From NCBI GenBank assembly GCA_030524285.1, contig JAUNGQ010000004.1, forward strand, positions 24,408 to 88,407: 64,000 nucleotides of DNA. The letters run 5' to 3'. Below the pieces are notes generated by a model. That model was not told where the DNA came from and searched no databases. It was given only the letters and a program-made list of their open reading frames with translations. The DNA comes from Eubacteriales bacterium. Its GTDB lineage: Bacteria; Bacillota; Clostridia; Oscillospirales; Butyricicoccaceae. The position numbers were made by a program, and so were the translations under genes. Shown here in pieces: positions 34,670 through 41,625 of this stretch; the stretch's first letter is position 1, and each line of letters begins with the position of its first letter.

Positions 34670-35131
34670 ATGACTACTGCTACCTATAATTTCATGGCGC
34701 CGGTTACCGGCAAATGTGTTCCTATCGAAGCGTTCCACACGGATCTTTTTGGCGAAAAAGTTCTGGGCGAAGGCGTTTCTATTTTCCCGGCTGAGAATAC
34801 AGTGGTTGCCCCGTGCGATGGTATTGTGAGCCGTGCTTGTGAAAACTCCCATATTGTGACACTGCTTGATTCCGTTCATAATCTGGAGCTGATGCTGGGT
34901 GCGAATATCGAAGCTGCAAATGCTGATTTTACCATGTGTGTCAAAACTGGCGAAACGGTTAAGGCAGGTTCCCCGCTGTTCACCTGCAATGTTAACGATA
35001 TCCATGCCCAGGGTGGTTTTGTTGATGTTTCCTGCATCGTTACCAACCTGCCGACTGCTGATGTCAGTGTAAATTGCGGTGATGTTGTGCGTGGCAAGTC
35101 CCGTATCCTGTCCTGTGAGTGTGCAGGCTAA
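34670..35131 (+). CDS. PTS EIIA(Glc)-like protein lacking the phosphoacceptor histidine
   Basis: A 153-residue protein with the EIIA-glucose fold. The family stretches are FMAPVTGKCVPIEA, VFAEKMLGDG-like DLFGEKVLGEGVSIFP, TVVAPCDGIVSRACENSH and the late TGETVKAGSPLF. In true EIIA domains the phosphorylated His sits in LFVHFGIDTV. Here the aligned stretch is LMLGANIEAA, so that His is replaced by Gly, while the other active-site His (ENSH) remains. It is unlikely to pass phosphate and may be a regulatory or structural relative. GAAGGAGAAGATT precedes ATG 34670. It is monocistronic between terminators, with paired hairpins in its leader. Confidence 0.8.
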   Translation: MTTATYNFMAPVTGKCVPIEAFHTDLFGEKVLGEGVSIFPAENTVVAPCDGIVSRACENSHIVTLLDSVHNLELMLGANIEAANADFTMCVKTGETVKAGSPLFTCNVNDIHAQGGFVDVSCIVTNLPTADVSVNCGDVVRGKSRILSCECAG

Positions 35132-35192
35132 TCTCTCCCCTCATTTTTAAATATTACCTCTCTGTATAAAAACTCTCTTTTCTGTTTACGAT

Positions 35193-35229
35193 AAAAGCAC
35201 GCCTATATGTCAGGGCGTGCTTTTCTTAT
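35193..35229 (+). terminator. Terminator after the EIIA-like gene
   Basis: AAAAGCACGCC (35193-35203) pairs with GGCGTGCTTTT (35214-35224), followed by a T-rich tail. Confidence 0.85.
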
Positions 35230-35253
35230 GTCTGTAAAAAGGGGGGTTTTCCC

Positions 35254-35613
35254 ATGACAGAGCGTACAAAATATCTTGTGATCGGCGCCTGCGCCGGCGC
35301 TGCAAACGGCTTTTTCGGTTCGGGCGGCGGCCTATTCCTCGTTCCATTGTTTACCGGCTGGCTCGGTATGCAGCAGAAAAATGCTTTTGCAACTTCTGTC
35401 GCTGTTATTTTCCCGCTTTCCGCCGTCAGCGCAATCATTTATTTCTGGAAGGGCGGCATTGAGCTTTCTTCCGCTATGCCGTATCTGCTCGGCGGAGCTG
35501 TCGGCGGGGTATTATCCGGATTTTTCTTTTCCAAGGTGTCTGTTCCCTTGCTGCGCAAAGCATTTGCGCTGCTACTGTTATGGGGCGGAATCCGGGCGGT
35601 GCTGCTGTTATGA
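35254..35613 (+). CDS. TSUP (TauE/SafE-type) transporter, first half
   Basis: A 119-residue membrane protein with about four hydrophobic segments. It contains the TSUP repeat signature GAANGFFGSGGGLFLVPLF (residues 15-33). Full-length TauE/SafE anion exporters are about 250 residues with two such repeats, so this is a single repeat. It overlaps the next gene by 4 nt (ATGA), implying coupled synthesis of a two-subunit transporter. AAAAAGGGGGG-rich sequence is the ribosome-binding site. The substrate (sulfite, sulfonate or another anion) is unknown. Confidence 0.82.
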   Translation: MTERTKYLVIGACAGAANGFFGSGGGLFLVPLFTGWLGMQQKNAFATSVAVIFPLSAVSAIIYFWKGGIELSSAMPYLLGGAVGGVLSGFFFSKVSVPLLRKAFALLLLWGGIRAVLLL

Positions 35614-35963
35614 TAAGCTTTGTTGTTGGAGCCGTTACCGGCGTTTTATCCGGCTTTGGGATTGGCGGCGGTTCGCTGCTCATCCTATGGCTAACCATGA
35701 TGGAACATGTCGCGCAATACACTGCCGCTGGAATCAATCTGTTATATTTCCTGTGCTGTGCACCTGCCGCACTGGTTTCGCACATCCGGCATCATCTGGT
35801 GGACAAGCAAGTCACGTTATGGTGTACAATTGCCGGATGCATAACTTCCCCGCTGGCCTCGCTTGCCGCCGGAGCCATTCCGATGGACTGGCTCCGGAGA
35901 TTCTTCGGCATACTTTTGTTAATTCTCGGAATCAAAGAACTGTTTGCAAAGAAAAGCAAATAA
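35610..35963 (+). CDS. TSUP (TauE/SafE-type) transporter, second half
   Basis: A 117-residue membrane protein with the repeat signature GAVTGVLSGFGIGGGSLLILWL (in parts, residues 7-28) and about four hydrophobic segments. Its ATG lies within the stop of the preceding half gene (ATGA at 35610-35613). The frame is open 10 codons further upstream, but coupling makes 35610 the likely start. Together the two halves equal a normal TauE/SafE protein in length. The C-terminus ends GIKELFAKKSK. Confidence 0.82.
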   Translation: MISFVVGAVTGVLSGFGIGGGSLLILWLTMMEHVAQYTAAGINLLYFLCCAPAALVSHIRHHLVDKQVTLWCTIAGCITSPLASLAAGAIPMDWLRRFFGILLLILGIKELFAKKSK

Positions 35964-36013
35964 GCTTCTCCTGCCGACTGTTACCATTCTGTAGTGGCTT
36001 GTCTTTTCCCAGT

Positions 36014-36034
36014 ATGTTATACTATATGTAACAT
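36014..36034. promoter_or_regulatory. Inverted repeat over the lipoprotein gene promoter
   Basis: ATGTTA (36014-36019) and TAACAT (36029-36034) flank a TATACT-like -10 (36018-36023). It may be an operator; there is no strong -35. Confidence 0.35.
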
Positions 36035-36054
36035 AATAGGAAGGACTGAGTCCA

Positions 36055-36627
36055 ATGAAATGGAAATATAAATCTTTTTATATCATACTTTCTTTTTGTA
36101 TGCTGCTGATACTTTGCAGCTGTGGCACAAAACAGGCAGGTCCTACCATCAAACCCATCGAATTTCCCGAGGAGGTTCAGTCGGTTCTGCAACCTCTTGA
36201 TCCTGATACCAAATTTTTTGATTTCACCACAGATAAATCTATCACACACGCCGTGATAGCCATGCGGTGCTGTGAAGATGGTACATGGAATGATCCTGAA
36301 CCGATTCTGGAATTGTCTGACATGGATGTCGGAAGCTACCAGATGATACTCCGCTGGATTGATGACCGCATCGATGCAATCATTTCCGAAGATGGTGTCT
36401 CCTATACGAGCACGTATTCTATTGCACAAGAGCATTGGGATGCATTCAATGCAAGCGAGATCACAAGCACAGTGGGATTTGGCAATGAACAGCCAATTGT
36501 TGCCGGAGAGGAAATTCCACTTTGGTGCACTTATGGCAAAAATGCAGCAGGGATTTCTTCCCAAAGCCTTGACTTCCGCAATTCCGATTGCGATACCGGC
36601 TTTGCGATTACCATAACATTTTCATAA
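36055..36627 (+). CDS. Putative lipoprotein of unknown function
   Basis: A 190-residue protein with a lipoprotein signal. It has a basic N-terminus MKWKYK, a hydrophobic core and the lipobox LILCSC (Cys near residue 20 or 22). The mature part is acidic, with repeated Asp/Glu and several Cys (RCCEDGTW, LWCTYG and NSDCDTG), and no recognised domain. AGGAAGGA precedes the ATG. It stands alone and is followed by a weak hairpin and a palindromic repeat. It is a species-level surface protein as far as I can tell. Confidence 0.7.
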   Translation: MKWKYKSFYIILSFCMLLILCSCGTKQAGPTIKPIEFPEEVQSVLQPLDPDTKFFDFTTDKSITHAVIAMRCCEDGTWNDPEPILELSDMDVGSYQMILRWIDDRIDAIISEDGVSYTSTYSIAQEHWDAFNASEITSTVGFGNEQPIVAGEEIPLWCTYGKNAAGISSQSLDFRNSDCDTGFAITITFS

Positions 36628-36765
36628 GAAAAAATGCCTGCTTCCCAGCAGGTGTTTTTCTTTAGATAACTTTTATCTAAAAATGCAGGTATTCGATTTT
36701 CCGATGTATAATCATGTAAAGCGAAGCAACAAAATTCTCTCCAGTCAATGTAACGCATCTGCATC

Positions 36766-36822
36766 AAAGCCTCCCTCTTCGAGGGAGGTGGCACGGCGCA
36801 AGCCGTGACGAAGGGAGTCAAG
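36766..36822. repeat. Interspersed GAGGGAG/CTCCCTC repeat, copy 3
   Basis: AAAGCCTCCCTC-TTC-GAGGGAGG is followed by a CACGGCGCAAGCCGTG hairpin and GAAGGGAGTC. It lies between the convergent lipoprotein and nadC genes. The 36628-36951 gap otherwise holds only hairpins. Confidence 0.75.
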
Positions 36823-36894
36823 CTGTCATATCATCCTCAAATGCTATGATCGAATAAAAACAGACAAAATATCAGCTCCCTTGATGTCAATGAG

Positions 36895-36928
36895 AAAAGC
36901 GCCTACTTCTCATGAAACAGACGCTTTT
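36895..36928 (-). terminator. Terminator after nadC
   Basis: AAAAGCG (36895-36901) pairs with CGCTTTT (36922-36928), with partial pairing inside. On the minus strand the T-rich part of the stem continues into the tail. Confidence 0.5.
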
Positions 36929-36951
36929 TTAACATTTTCCGTTATAGCAAC

Positions 36952-37806
36952 TTAGATAGCGGACAGATTCTTGAGGGAAACGTCCATTGCCGGAGACGCA
37001 TAGGTCAGCGCACCGGATGATACAAAATCAACGCCGATCTCTGCAATTTCCAGCAGACGCTCTGCGGTGACGTTGCCGGAGCATTCCGTCTTCGCACGAC
37101 CGTTGATAATCTTGACGGCCTCGCGCATGGTTTCGTTATCCATGTTATCCAGCATGATAACATCTGCACCACATTCCGCAGCTTCCGCTACCTGCTCCAG
37201 TGTCTCGCATTCTACCTCGATCTGGGTGACAAAGGAAACATAATCGCGTGCCATCTGTACAGCCTTGGTGATCGAGCCGGCAGCACAGATGTGATTATCC
37301 TTCATCATAACACAGTCAGACAGGTTATACCGATGGTTGGTAGCGCCGCCACAGCGTACTGCATATTTTTCAAAAATACGCAGACCCGGTGTGGTCTTAC
37401 GGGTATCCAGCAGCCTGGTATGCTTGCCTTCCAGAATCTTTACCATTTTATTGGTATTGGTAGCAATGCCGCTCATGCGTTGTAAGTAATTCAAAGCCGT
37501 GCGCTCGCCAGTGAGCAGCGTGCGGATATCTGCATAAATAATGCCGATCAGGTCACCCTTCTTGACTTCATCGCCATCTTTGTAGGTGGTTTCAAAATGA
37601 GCTTCCTTTTCCAGAATCTCAAACACACGTGCGAACACATCCAGACCGCAGATGATGCCGTCCTGTTTGCAAATCAGCTCTGCCTTTCCCTGCTGCGGTT
37701 CCCGCATAATGGCATTGGTGCTGACATCCTCACTCGTAACGTCCTCACGCAGCGCGTTCATAATGGACGGGTCCATATTAAGAATCATAGTGGAGCCACT
37801 GCTCAT
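36952..37806 (-). CDS. nadC: Quinolinate phosphoribosyltransferase (carboxylating)
   Basis: A 284-residue type II phosphoribosyltransferase converting quinolinate and PRPP to nicotinate mononucleotide in de novo NAD synthesis. Signature stretches are LREDVTSEDVSTNAI, ALNYLQRMSGIAT, LDTRKTTPGLRIFEKYAVRCGGATNHRYNLSD (in parts), MMKDNHI and IMLDNMDNETM, with FVSSGALTYASPAMDVSL at the end. I favoured ATG 37806, with AAAGGA 11 nt upstream; nearby ATGs at 37818 and 37788 are alternatives. It overlaps the end of nadB by about 29 nt. Confidence 0.93.
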   Translation of the reverse strand: MSSGSTMILNMDPSIMNALREDVTSEDVSTNAIMREPQQGKAELICKQDGIICGLDVFARVFEILEKEAHFETTYKDGDEVKKGDLIGIIYADIRTLLTGERTALNYLQRMSGIATNTNKMVKILEGKHTRLLDTRKTTPGLRIFEKYAVRCGGATNHRYNLSDCVMMKDNHICAAGSITKAVQMARDYVSFVTQIEVECETLEQVAEAAECGADVIMLDNMDNETMREAVKIINGRAKTECSGNVTAERLLEIAEIGVDFVSSGALTYASPAMDVSLKNLSAI

Positions 37807-39091
37807 AAAATTCTTCATCCTTTCGCTTAATTTCTTCCAAAACAGCTGCCCGGTTCTTTGCATCAATATCAGCATATTCAGCAGCATCAAATGTAATTTC
37901 TTTTTCCGGCAACGGTTCATCTACAGAAACAGTTTTTGAAATATGATCTGCGGCACGTTCCGCAAAAACAAGGCTTTCCAGTAGGGAATTACTTGCCAGA
38001 CGGTTTTTGCCATGTACGCCATTACAGCTGGTTTCACCAACTGCATACAGACTGTTCATCGAGGTCTTGCTGTCAGAATCAACCTTGATACCGCCCATAA
38101 AGTAATGCTGGCCCGGTGTGACCGGAATCGCTTCTCTGGTCATATCATAGCCCGCCTCCAGACACTGCCTGTAAATATTCGGGAAACGTTTTTTAATAAA
38201 GTCTGCATCCAGATGCGCAATCGAAAGCTCAACATACGGACGTCCGTCAATCTTCATCTGCTTGCAGATTTCCTGTGATACCACATCACGCGGCAGCAGC
38301 TCGTTGACAAATCGTTCCCCGGCTTTGTTATACAGATAAGCGCCTTCGCCACGGACAGATTCCGAAATCAGAAAACTACGTCCCGGCTTCGTAGAATACA
38401 ATGTTGTCGGATGAATCTGAATATAATTAATATGCTCTACCTCAATATTATGACGCATTGCAATGGCAAGCGCATCACCTGTAATATGCGGGAAATTGGT
38501 AGAGAATCGGAACAAGCCGCCCAGACCTCCGGTTGCCAAAACAACCGCACGAGCATGGACTGCATACAGCTTTCCTTCCGGATCCCGCAGAATCGCACCG
38601 CAACAGTTATTTTCGTCATCGCACAGAATATCAACCAGCGTTGTATACTCCCGAATGGTAATATTCGGACGTTCCTGCGCACGCGCAAGCAGCTTACTGG
38701 TAATTTCCTGACCAGTCAGATCCTCATGAAATAGAATGCGCTTTTCCGAATGTGCGCCTTCACGGGTAAAAACAAAATTACCGTCTGCATCACGCTCAAA
38801 ATCAACGCCGTAATCCACCAGCTCCTGTGCAATTTTCTGCGAGGAACGAATCATAATATCGACAGACTGTTTATTATTTTCATAATGCCCAGCCTTCATG
38901 GTATCTTCAAAATAGCTGTCGTAATCATCATCATCAAGCATCATGCACATTCCACCCTGTGCAAGGAAGGAATCTGCCTGATCTGCTTTATCCTTGGTAA
39001 TCACGAGAACCTGATATTTTTCGGGCAGCTGTAATGCATTAAACAATCCGGCAGCACCGGTACCGACAACCAAAATGTCAGTCGTCTCCAT
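37778..39091 (-). CDS. nadB: L-aspartate oxidase
   Basis: A 437-residue FAD enzyme that oxidises aspartate to iminoaspartate, the first step of de novo NAD synthesis. The FAD motif is VVGTGAAGLFNAL (residues 8-20). SFLAQGGMCMMLDDDD, TGGLGGLFRFSTNF, HPTTLYSTKPGRSFLISESVRGEG (in parts) and GETSCNGVHGKNRLASNSLLE are typical of the succinate-dehydrogenase/NadB flavoprotein family. The C-terminus is shorter than that of E. coli NadB. AAGGGGGAG is the ribosome-binding site. nadC follows with overlap; nadA is not in the window. Confidence 0.94.
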   Translation of the reverse strand: METTDILVVGTGAAGLFNALQLPEKYQVLVITKDKADQADSFLAQGGMCMMLDDDDYDSYFEDTMKAGHYENNKQSVDIMIRSSQKIAQELVDYGVDFERDADGNFVFTREGAHSEKRILFHEDLTGQEITSKLLARAQERPNITIREYTTLVDILCDDENNCCGAILRDPEGKLYAVHARAVVLATGGLGGLFRFSTNFPHITGDALAIAMRHNIEVEHINYIQIHPTTLYSTKPGRSFLISESVRGEGAYLYNKAGERFVNELLPRDVVSQEICKQMKIDGRPYVELSIAHLDADFIKKRFPNIYRQCLEAGYDMTREAIPVTPGQHYFMGGIKVDSDSKTSMNSLYAVGETSCNGVHGKNRLASNSLLESLVFAERAADHISKTVSVDEPLPEKEITFDAAEYADIDAKNRAAVLEEIKRKDEEFYEQWLHYDS

Positions 39092-39103
39092 ATTAGCTCC
39101 CCC

Positions 39104-39184
39104 TTACTCTGCAAACCCGTAAAATTGGGCCTGTACCGTTATCTTTTTCGTGAGCAGCACAATGTGCTCCGTCAACTGTTTCAT
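39104..39184 (-). CDS. Candidate 26-residue leader ORF upstream of nadB
   Basis: ATG 39184 to TAA 39104 encodes MKQLTEHIVLLTKKI followed by TVQAQFYGFAE. GGGAG lies 11 nt upstream of the ATG. The stop codon runs into nadB's own ribosome-binding site (TAAGGGGGAG), a spacing that suits translational coupling or a regulatory leader peptide. The predicted peptide is amphipathic. It lies inside the roughly 140-nt transcript leader predicted from the promoter at 39241-39269. No homologue is known to me, so this remains a proposal. Confidence 0.4.
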   Translation of the reverse strand: MKQLTEHIVLLTKKITVQAQFYGFAE

Positions 39185-39240
39185 TTCCTGTTATTCTCCC
39201 TAATTAACATGCAGCTCTTACTGCACTGGCTTTACATCTC

Positions 39241-39269
39241 AGTATACCATACCAGCCTGCATCCTGCAA
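39241..39269 (-). promoter_or_regulatory. Promoter of the nadBC operon
   Basis: On the minus strand TTGCAG (39264-39269), a 17-bp spacer and TATACT (39241-39246). Confidence 0.65.
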
Positions 39270-39345
39270 GACAGTTTCAAAGTCTTCCTGTCTTTTTTGC
39301 AATTTTACAGCAGCTATCATGCATTTTCTGTCGATCTTTGGGGCA

Positions 39346-40260
39346 TTAAATATCGGCACAGCCTTTCGGATTTTCCATGAACCGGTGCACCTGCTCCAGA
39401 TTTGGCGCAGAGAAATATGCTGCGCCAGGATGTGCAATTGCCAGTCCTGCTGCACATGTTGCAAGCTTTAACGCTTCTGTCGGGTGTTTTCCCTGAAGAT
39501 ATGCCGTAAGGAAATAACTCTCAAAAACATCACCAGCAGATGTCGTATCAATCACAGAAACCTTTTGTGCCGGTTGATAGCTTTGTCCATTCTTATTCTT
39601 AAAGAAAGCTCCCTGCGAACCAAGGGTAAGCAAGAATTCACTGTCCGGATACATCTCTTCCATATGGATAAGGATATCTCCCGGCTGTACATAGCTTGTG
39701 ATAAAACGCCCCTCCGTTCTATTCATACAGAACAGAGAAACCTTTGTCAAATCACCTTGCATCATCTCCTGCGTACATGGAGATGGATTCAATACAATAT
39801 ACATGCCCTTTTCATACGCACGGTCAATGGTATATTGCAGACAGGAAACCTGATTCTGTATAATCAGAACATCGTCCTTGCCATATCCCTCCAGCATTTC
39901 GTCGATATATGCTTCATTAACCCTATGGTTTGCGCCACCATACAATAGGATTGCGTTCTGCCCCACTTCATCTACCTGAATAACAGCATGCCCGGTATAG
40001 TCTTCCTCCAGCACACGGACCAGCGAAGTATCAATACCATCCTGCTGAAGCTTTTCTAACAGTTCCACGCCATCGGATCCAACCATACCTGCCATCCGGA
40101 CATCCATCCCGGCACGCGTCAACGCAACAGCCCGATTCAAACCGGAACCGCCCGGTAGTCTTTCCATCCGGGAAGACGCCTGTGTCTCCTTTGTTGTCGT
40201 AATATGCTTGACAAAATAGCTATGATCAATATTAATTGACCCTAGTACCAGTATTTTCAT
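39346..40260 (-). CDS. PfkB-family sugar kinase (ribokinase-like)
   Basis: A 304-residue kinase. The N-terminal KILVLGSINIDHSYFVKH and RLPGGSGLNRAVALTRAG are ribokinase-family signatures (GG near residue 36). The C-terminal catalytic motif is VIDTTSAGDVFESYFLTA (about residue 239), with the base Asp in SAGD. Ribokinases usually read DTTAAGD or DTTGAGD there, so Ser is a mild variation. It phosphorylates a sugar, ribose being the best guess. ATG 40260 follows GGAGGG at 9 nt. No transporter or ribose genes adjoin it, so the substrate is not fixed by context. Confidence 0.85.
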   Translation of the reverse strand: MKILVLGSINIDHSYFVKHITTTKETQASSRMERLPGGSGLNRAVALTRAGMDVRMAGMVGSDGVELLEKLQQDGIDTSLVRVLEEDYTGHAVIQVDEVGQNAILLYGGANHRVNEAYIDEMLEGYGKDDVLIIQNQVSCLQYTIDRAYEKGMYIVLNPSPCTQEMMQGDLTKVSLFCMNRTEGRFITSYVQPGDILIHMEEMYPDSEFLLTLGSQGAFFKNKNGQSYQPAQKVSVIDTTSAGDVFESYFLTAYLQGKHPTEALKLATCAAGLAIAHPGAAYFSAPNLEQVHRFMENPKGCADI

Positions 40261-40488
40261 AATCATTAGCCCTCCATTTCCTTCCCTAACCATACAAAAT
40301 ATTTTTCTCTTTTGGTCCTGTATGTTGTGATAGAGCTTATTTTATTATAAATTGTTTCTGCAATAAGTACAAGACTTTCCAAAACAATTCTCTTGTTATT
40401 TATGTCAAAAAACTTTTCATTTTTTGCTTTTTATAGTTTTTTGTTTTATTCTTTTTCATCATATACCAGAAAAAACAGCATTTTCCAC

Positions 40489-40517
40489 TTGACTTTCCTG
40501 ATTGCCACGGATATGAT
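40489..40517 (+). promoter_or_regulatory. Promoter of smpB-ssrA
   Basis: TTGACT (40489-40494), a 17-bp spacer and TATGAT (40512-40517), 34 nt before the start codon. Confidence 0.75.
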
Positions 40518-40550
40518 ATAAGGTACTGAAACGAAAGGATGATTGGAGTC

Positions 40551-41018
40551 ATGGCTGTAAATAAAAAAGGCACCAAGCAAATCACCGCCAATAAAAAAGC
40601 CAGACACGATTATTTTGTCGAGCAGGCTTATGAATGTGGTATTGAATTATTTGGAACAGAAGTAAAATCCATCCGTCAGGGCACTGTAAGCTTAAAGGAT
40701 TCTTACTGTATTTTCCGTGATGGAGAAATTTTCGTCAAAGGAATGCATATCAGCCCCTATGAAATGGGAAATATCTTTAATAAAGACCCATTACGGGAAC
40801 GCAAGCTGTTGATGCATAAAAAGGAAATTATGACGCTGTTTGGCAAAACCAGACAGGAAGGCTATTCCCTGATCCCGCTTTCCTTATATTTCAAAAATGC
40901 ACGTGTCAAAGTCGAGCTTGGCCTTTGCAAGGGTAAAAAGCTGTATGATAAACGGGATACCGCTGCAAAGCGGGATGCACAGCGTGAAATCGAACGCGCA
41001 ATGAAATCCCGTCGGTAA
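40551..41018 (+). CDS. smpB: SsrA-binding protein SmpB
   Basis: A 155-residue protein that binds tmRNA and delivers it to stalled ribosomes for trans-translation. Family stretches [49 protein letters not shown] and [14 protein letters not shown] are present. The basic C-terminal tail, [19 protein letters not shown], is also present. I used ATG 40551, with AAAGGA upstream; the ATG at 40539 is adjacent to that site and too close. The tmRNA gene starts 27 nt after the stop, so the two partners share a transcript. Confidence 0.97.
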   Translation: MAVNKKGTKQITANKKARHDYFVEQAYECGIELFGTEVKSIRQGTVSLKDSYCIFRDGEIFVKGMHISPYEMGNIFNKDPLRERKLLMHKKEIMTLFGKTRQEGYSLIPLSLYFKNARVKVELGLCKGKKLYDKRDTAAKRDAQREIERAMKSRR

Positions 41019-41045
41019 ACAGTTTTTCGTTTCATCGAATACTAT

Positions 41046-41398
41046 GGGGACGTACCGGTTTCGACGGGGGCGTGGAATCCGGGATAGCGGGCCGCAGTGA
41101 GGACGCTGCGTTAAAAGCCTCAACTGTCTAAATATTAAACGACAAAAATTATTCTTTACAGGCTGCCTAATTAGGCCGGCCCGTTCTGCCTGAGAGTATC
41201 GCGGCTCGGGACAGAGCGTCATTTAGCGGTGAACGTGCGGCAGGTAAGCTTTGCCCTGCCCATGCATGATGAAGCTACCAACCCTGTAAGCCTGTCATTT
41301 GGCGTGCAGCAGCGGGAATTTCAATAAAATGACTGCGCCCGGAGAGGTCCTTGAGGAAGTGCCTTCGGACAGGGGTTCGACTCCCCTCGTCTCCACCA
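41046..41398 (+). ncRNA. ssrA: Transfer-messenger RNA
   Basis: The 353-nt gene begins GGGGACGTACCGGTTTCGAC and ends CGTCTCCACCA. The ends pair as an acceptor stem, and GGACAGGGGTTCGACTCCCC is the T-arm. The tag reading frame at 41138-41167 encodes NDKNYSLQAA followed by TAA. The codon just before it, where the resume codon normally stands, is TTA (Leu, 41135-41137) instead of the usual Ala or Gly. It lies directly downstream of smpB. CCA is encoded. Confidence 0.96.
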
Positions 41399-41406
41399 CA
41401 AAATTT

Positions 41407-41442
41407 TCACCCGATTTCCGCTTGAAATCGGGTGATTTTATT
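41407..41442 (+). terminator. Terminator after ssrA
   Basis: TCACCCGATTTC (41407-41418) pairs perfectly with GAAATCGGGTGA (41424-41435), followed by TTTTATTT. Confidence 0.9.
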
Positions 41443-41527
41443 TACCTGGAACTGCAAAGAAATCGTCACAAAAAAAGCTTTTTTCTGCACAAAATAGTCT
41501 GAAAAGTCCCTATATGTTTCCTTCAAT

Positions 41528-41556
41528 TTGACAAATACACTTTTTTGTTATATTAT
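41528..41556 (+). promoter_or_regulatory. Promoter of the SLH/C39-like gene
   Basis: TTGACA (41528-41533), a 17-bp spacer and TATTAT (41551-41556). Confidence 0.65.
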
Positions 41557-41625
41557 GAATACAATCGTGTATTCTAAAAGGGAGGAGAATCGCGCACAAT
41601 TGCGCTCAAAAACAGCATTTGTCTC

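Noticed and set aside
39125-39349. 74-codon plus-strand ORF opposite the nadB leader
   Set aside because: Low-complexity hydrophobic translation without a ribosome-binding site; the opposite strand explains the region better.
41018-41046. Separate promoter for ssrA between smpB and tmRNA
   Set aside because: TACTAT lies too close to the mature 5' end and lacks a -35; processing from the smpB transcript is more likely.
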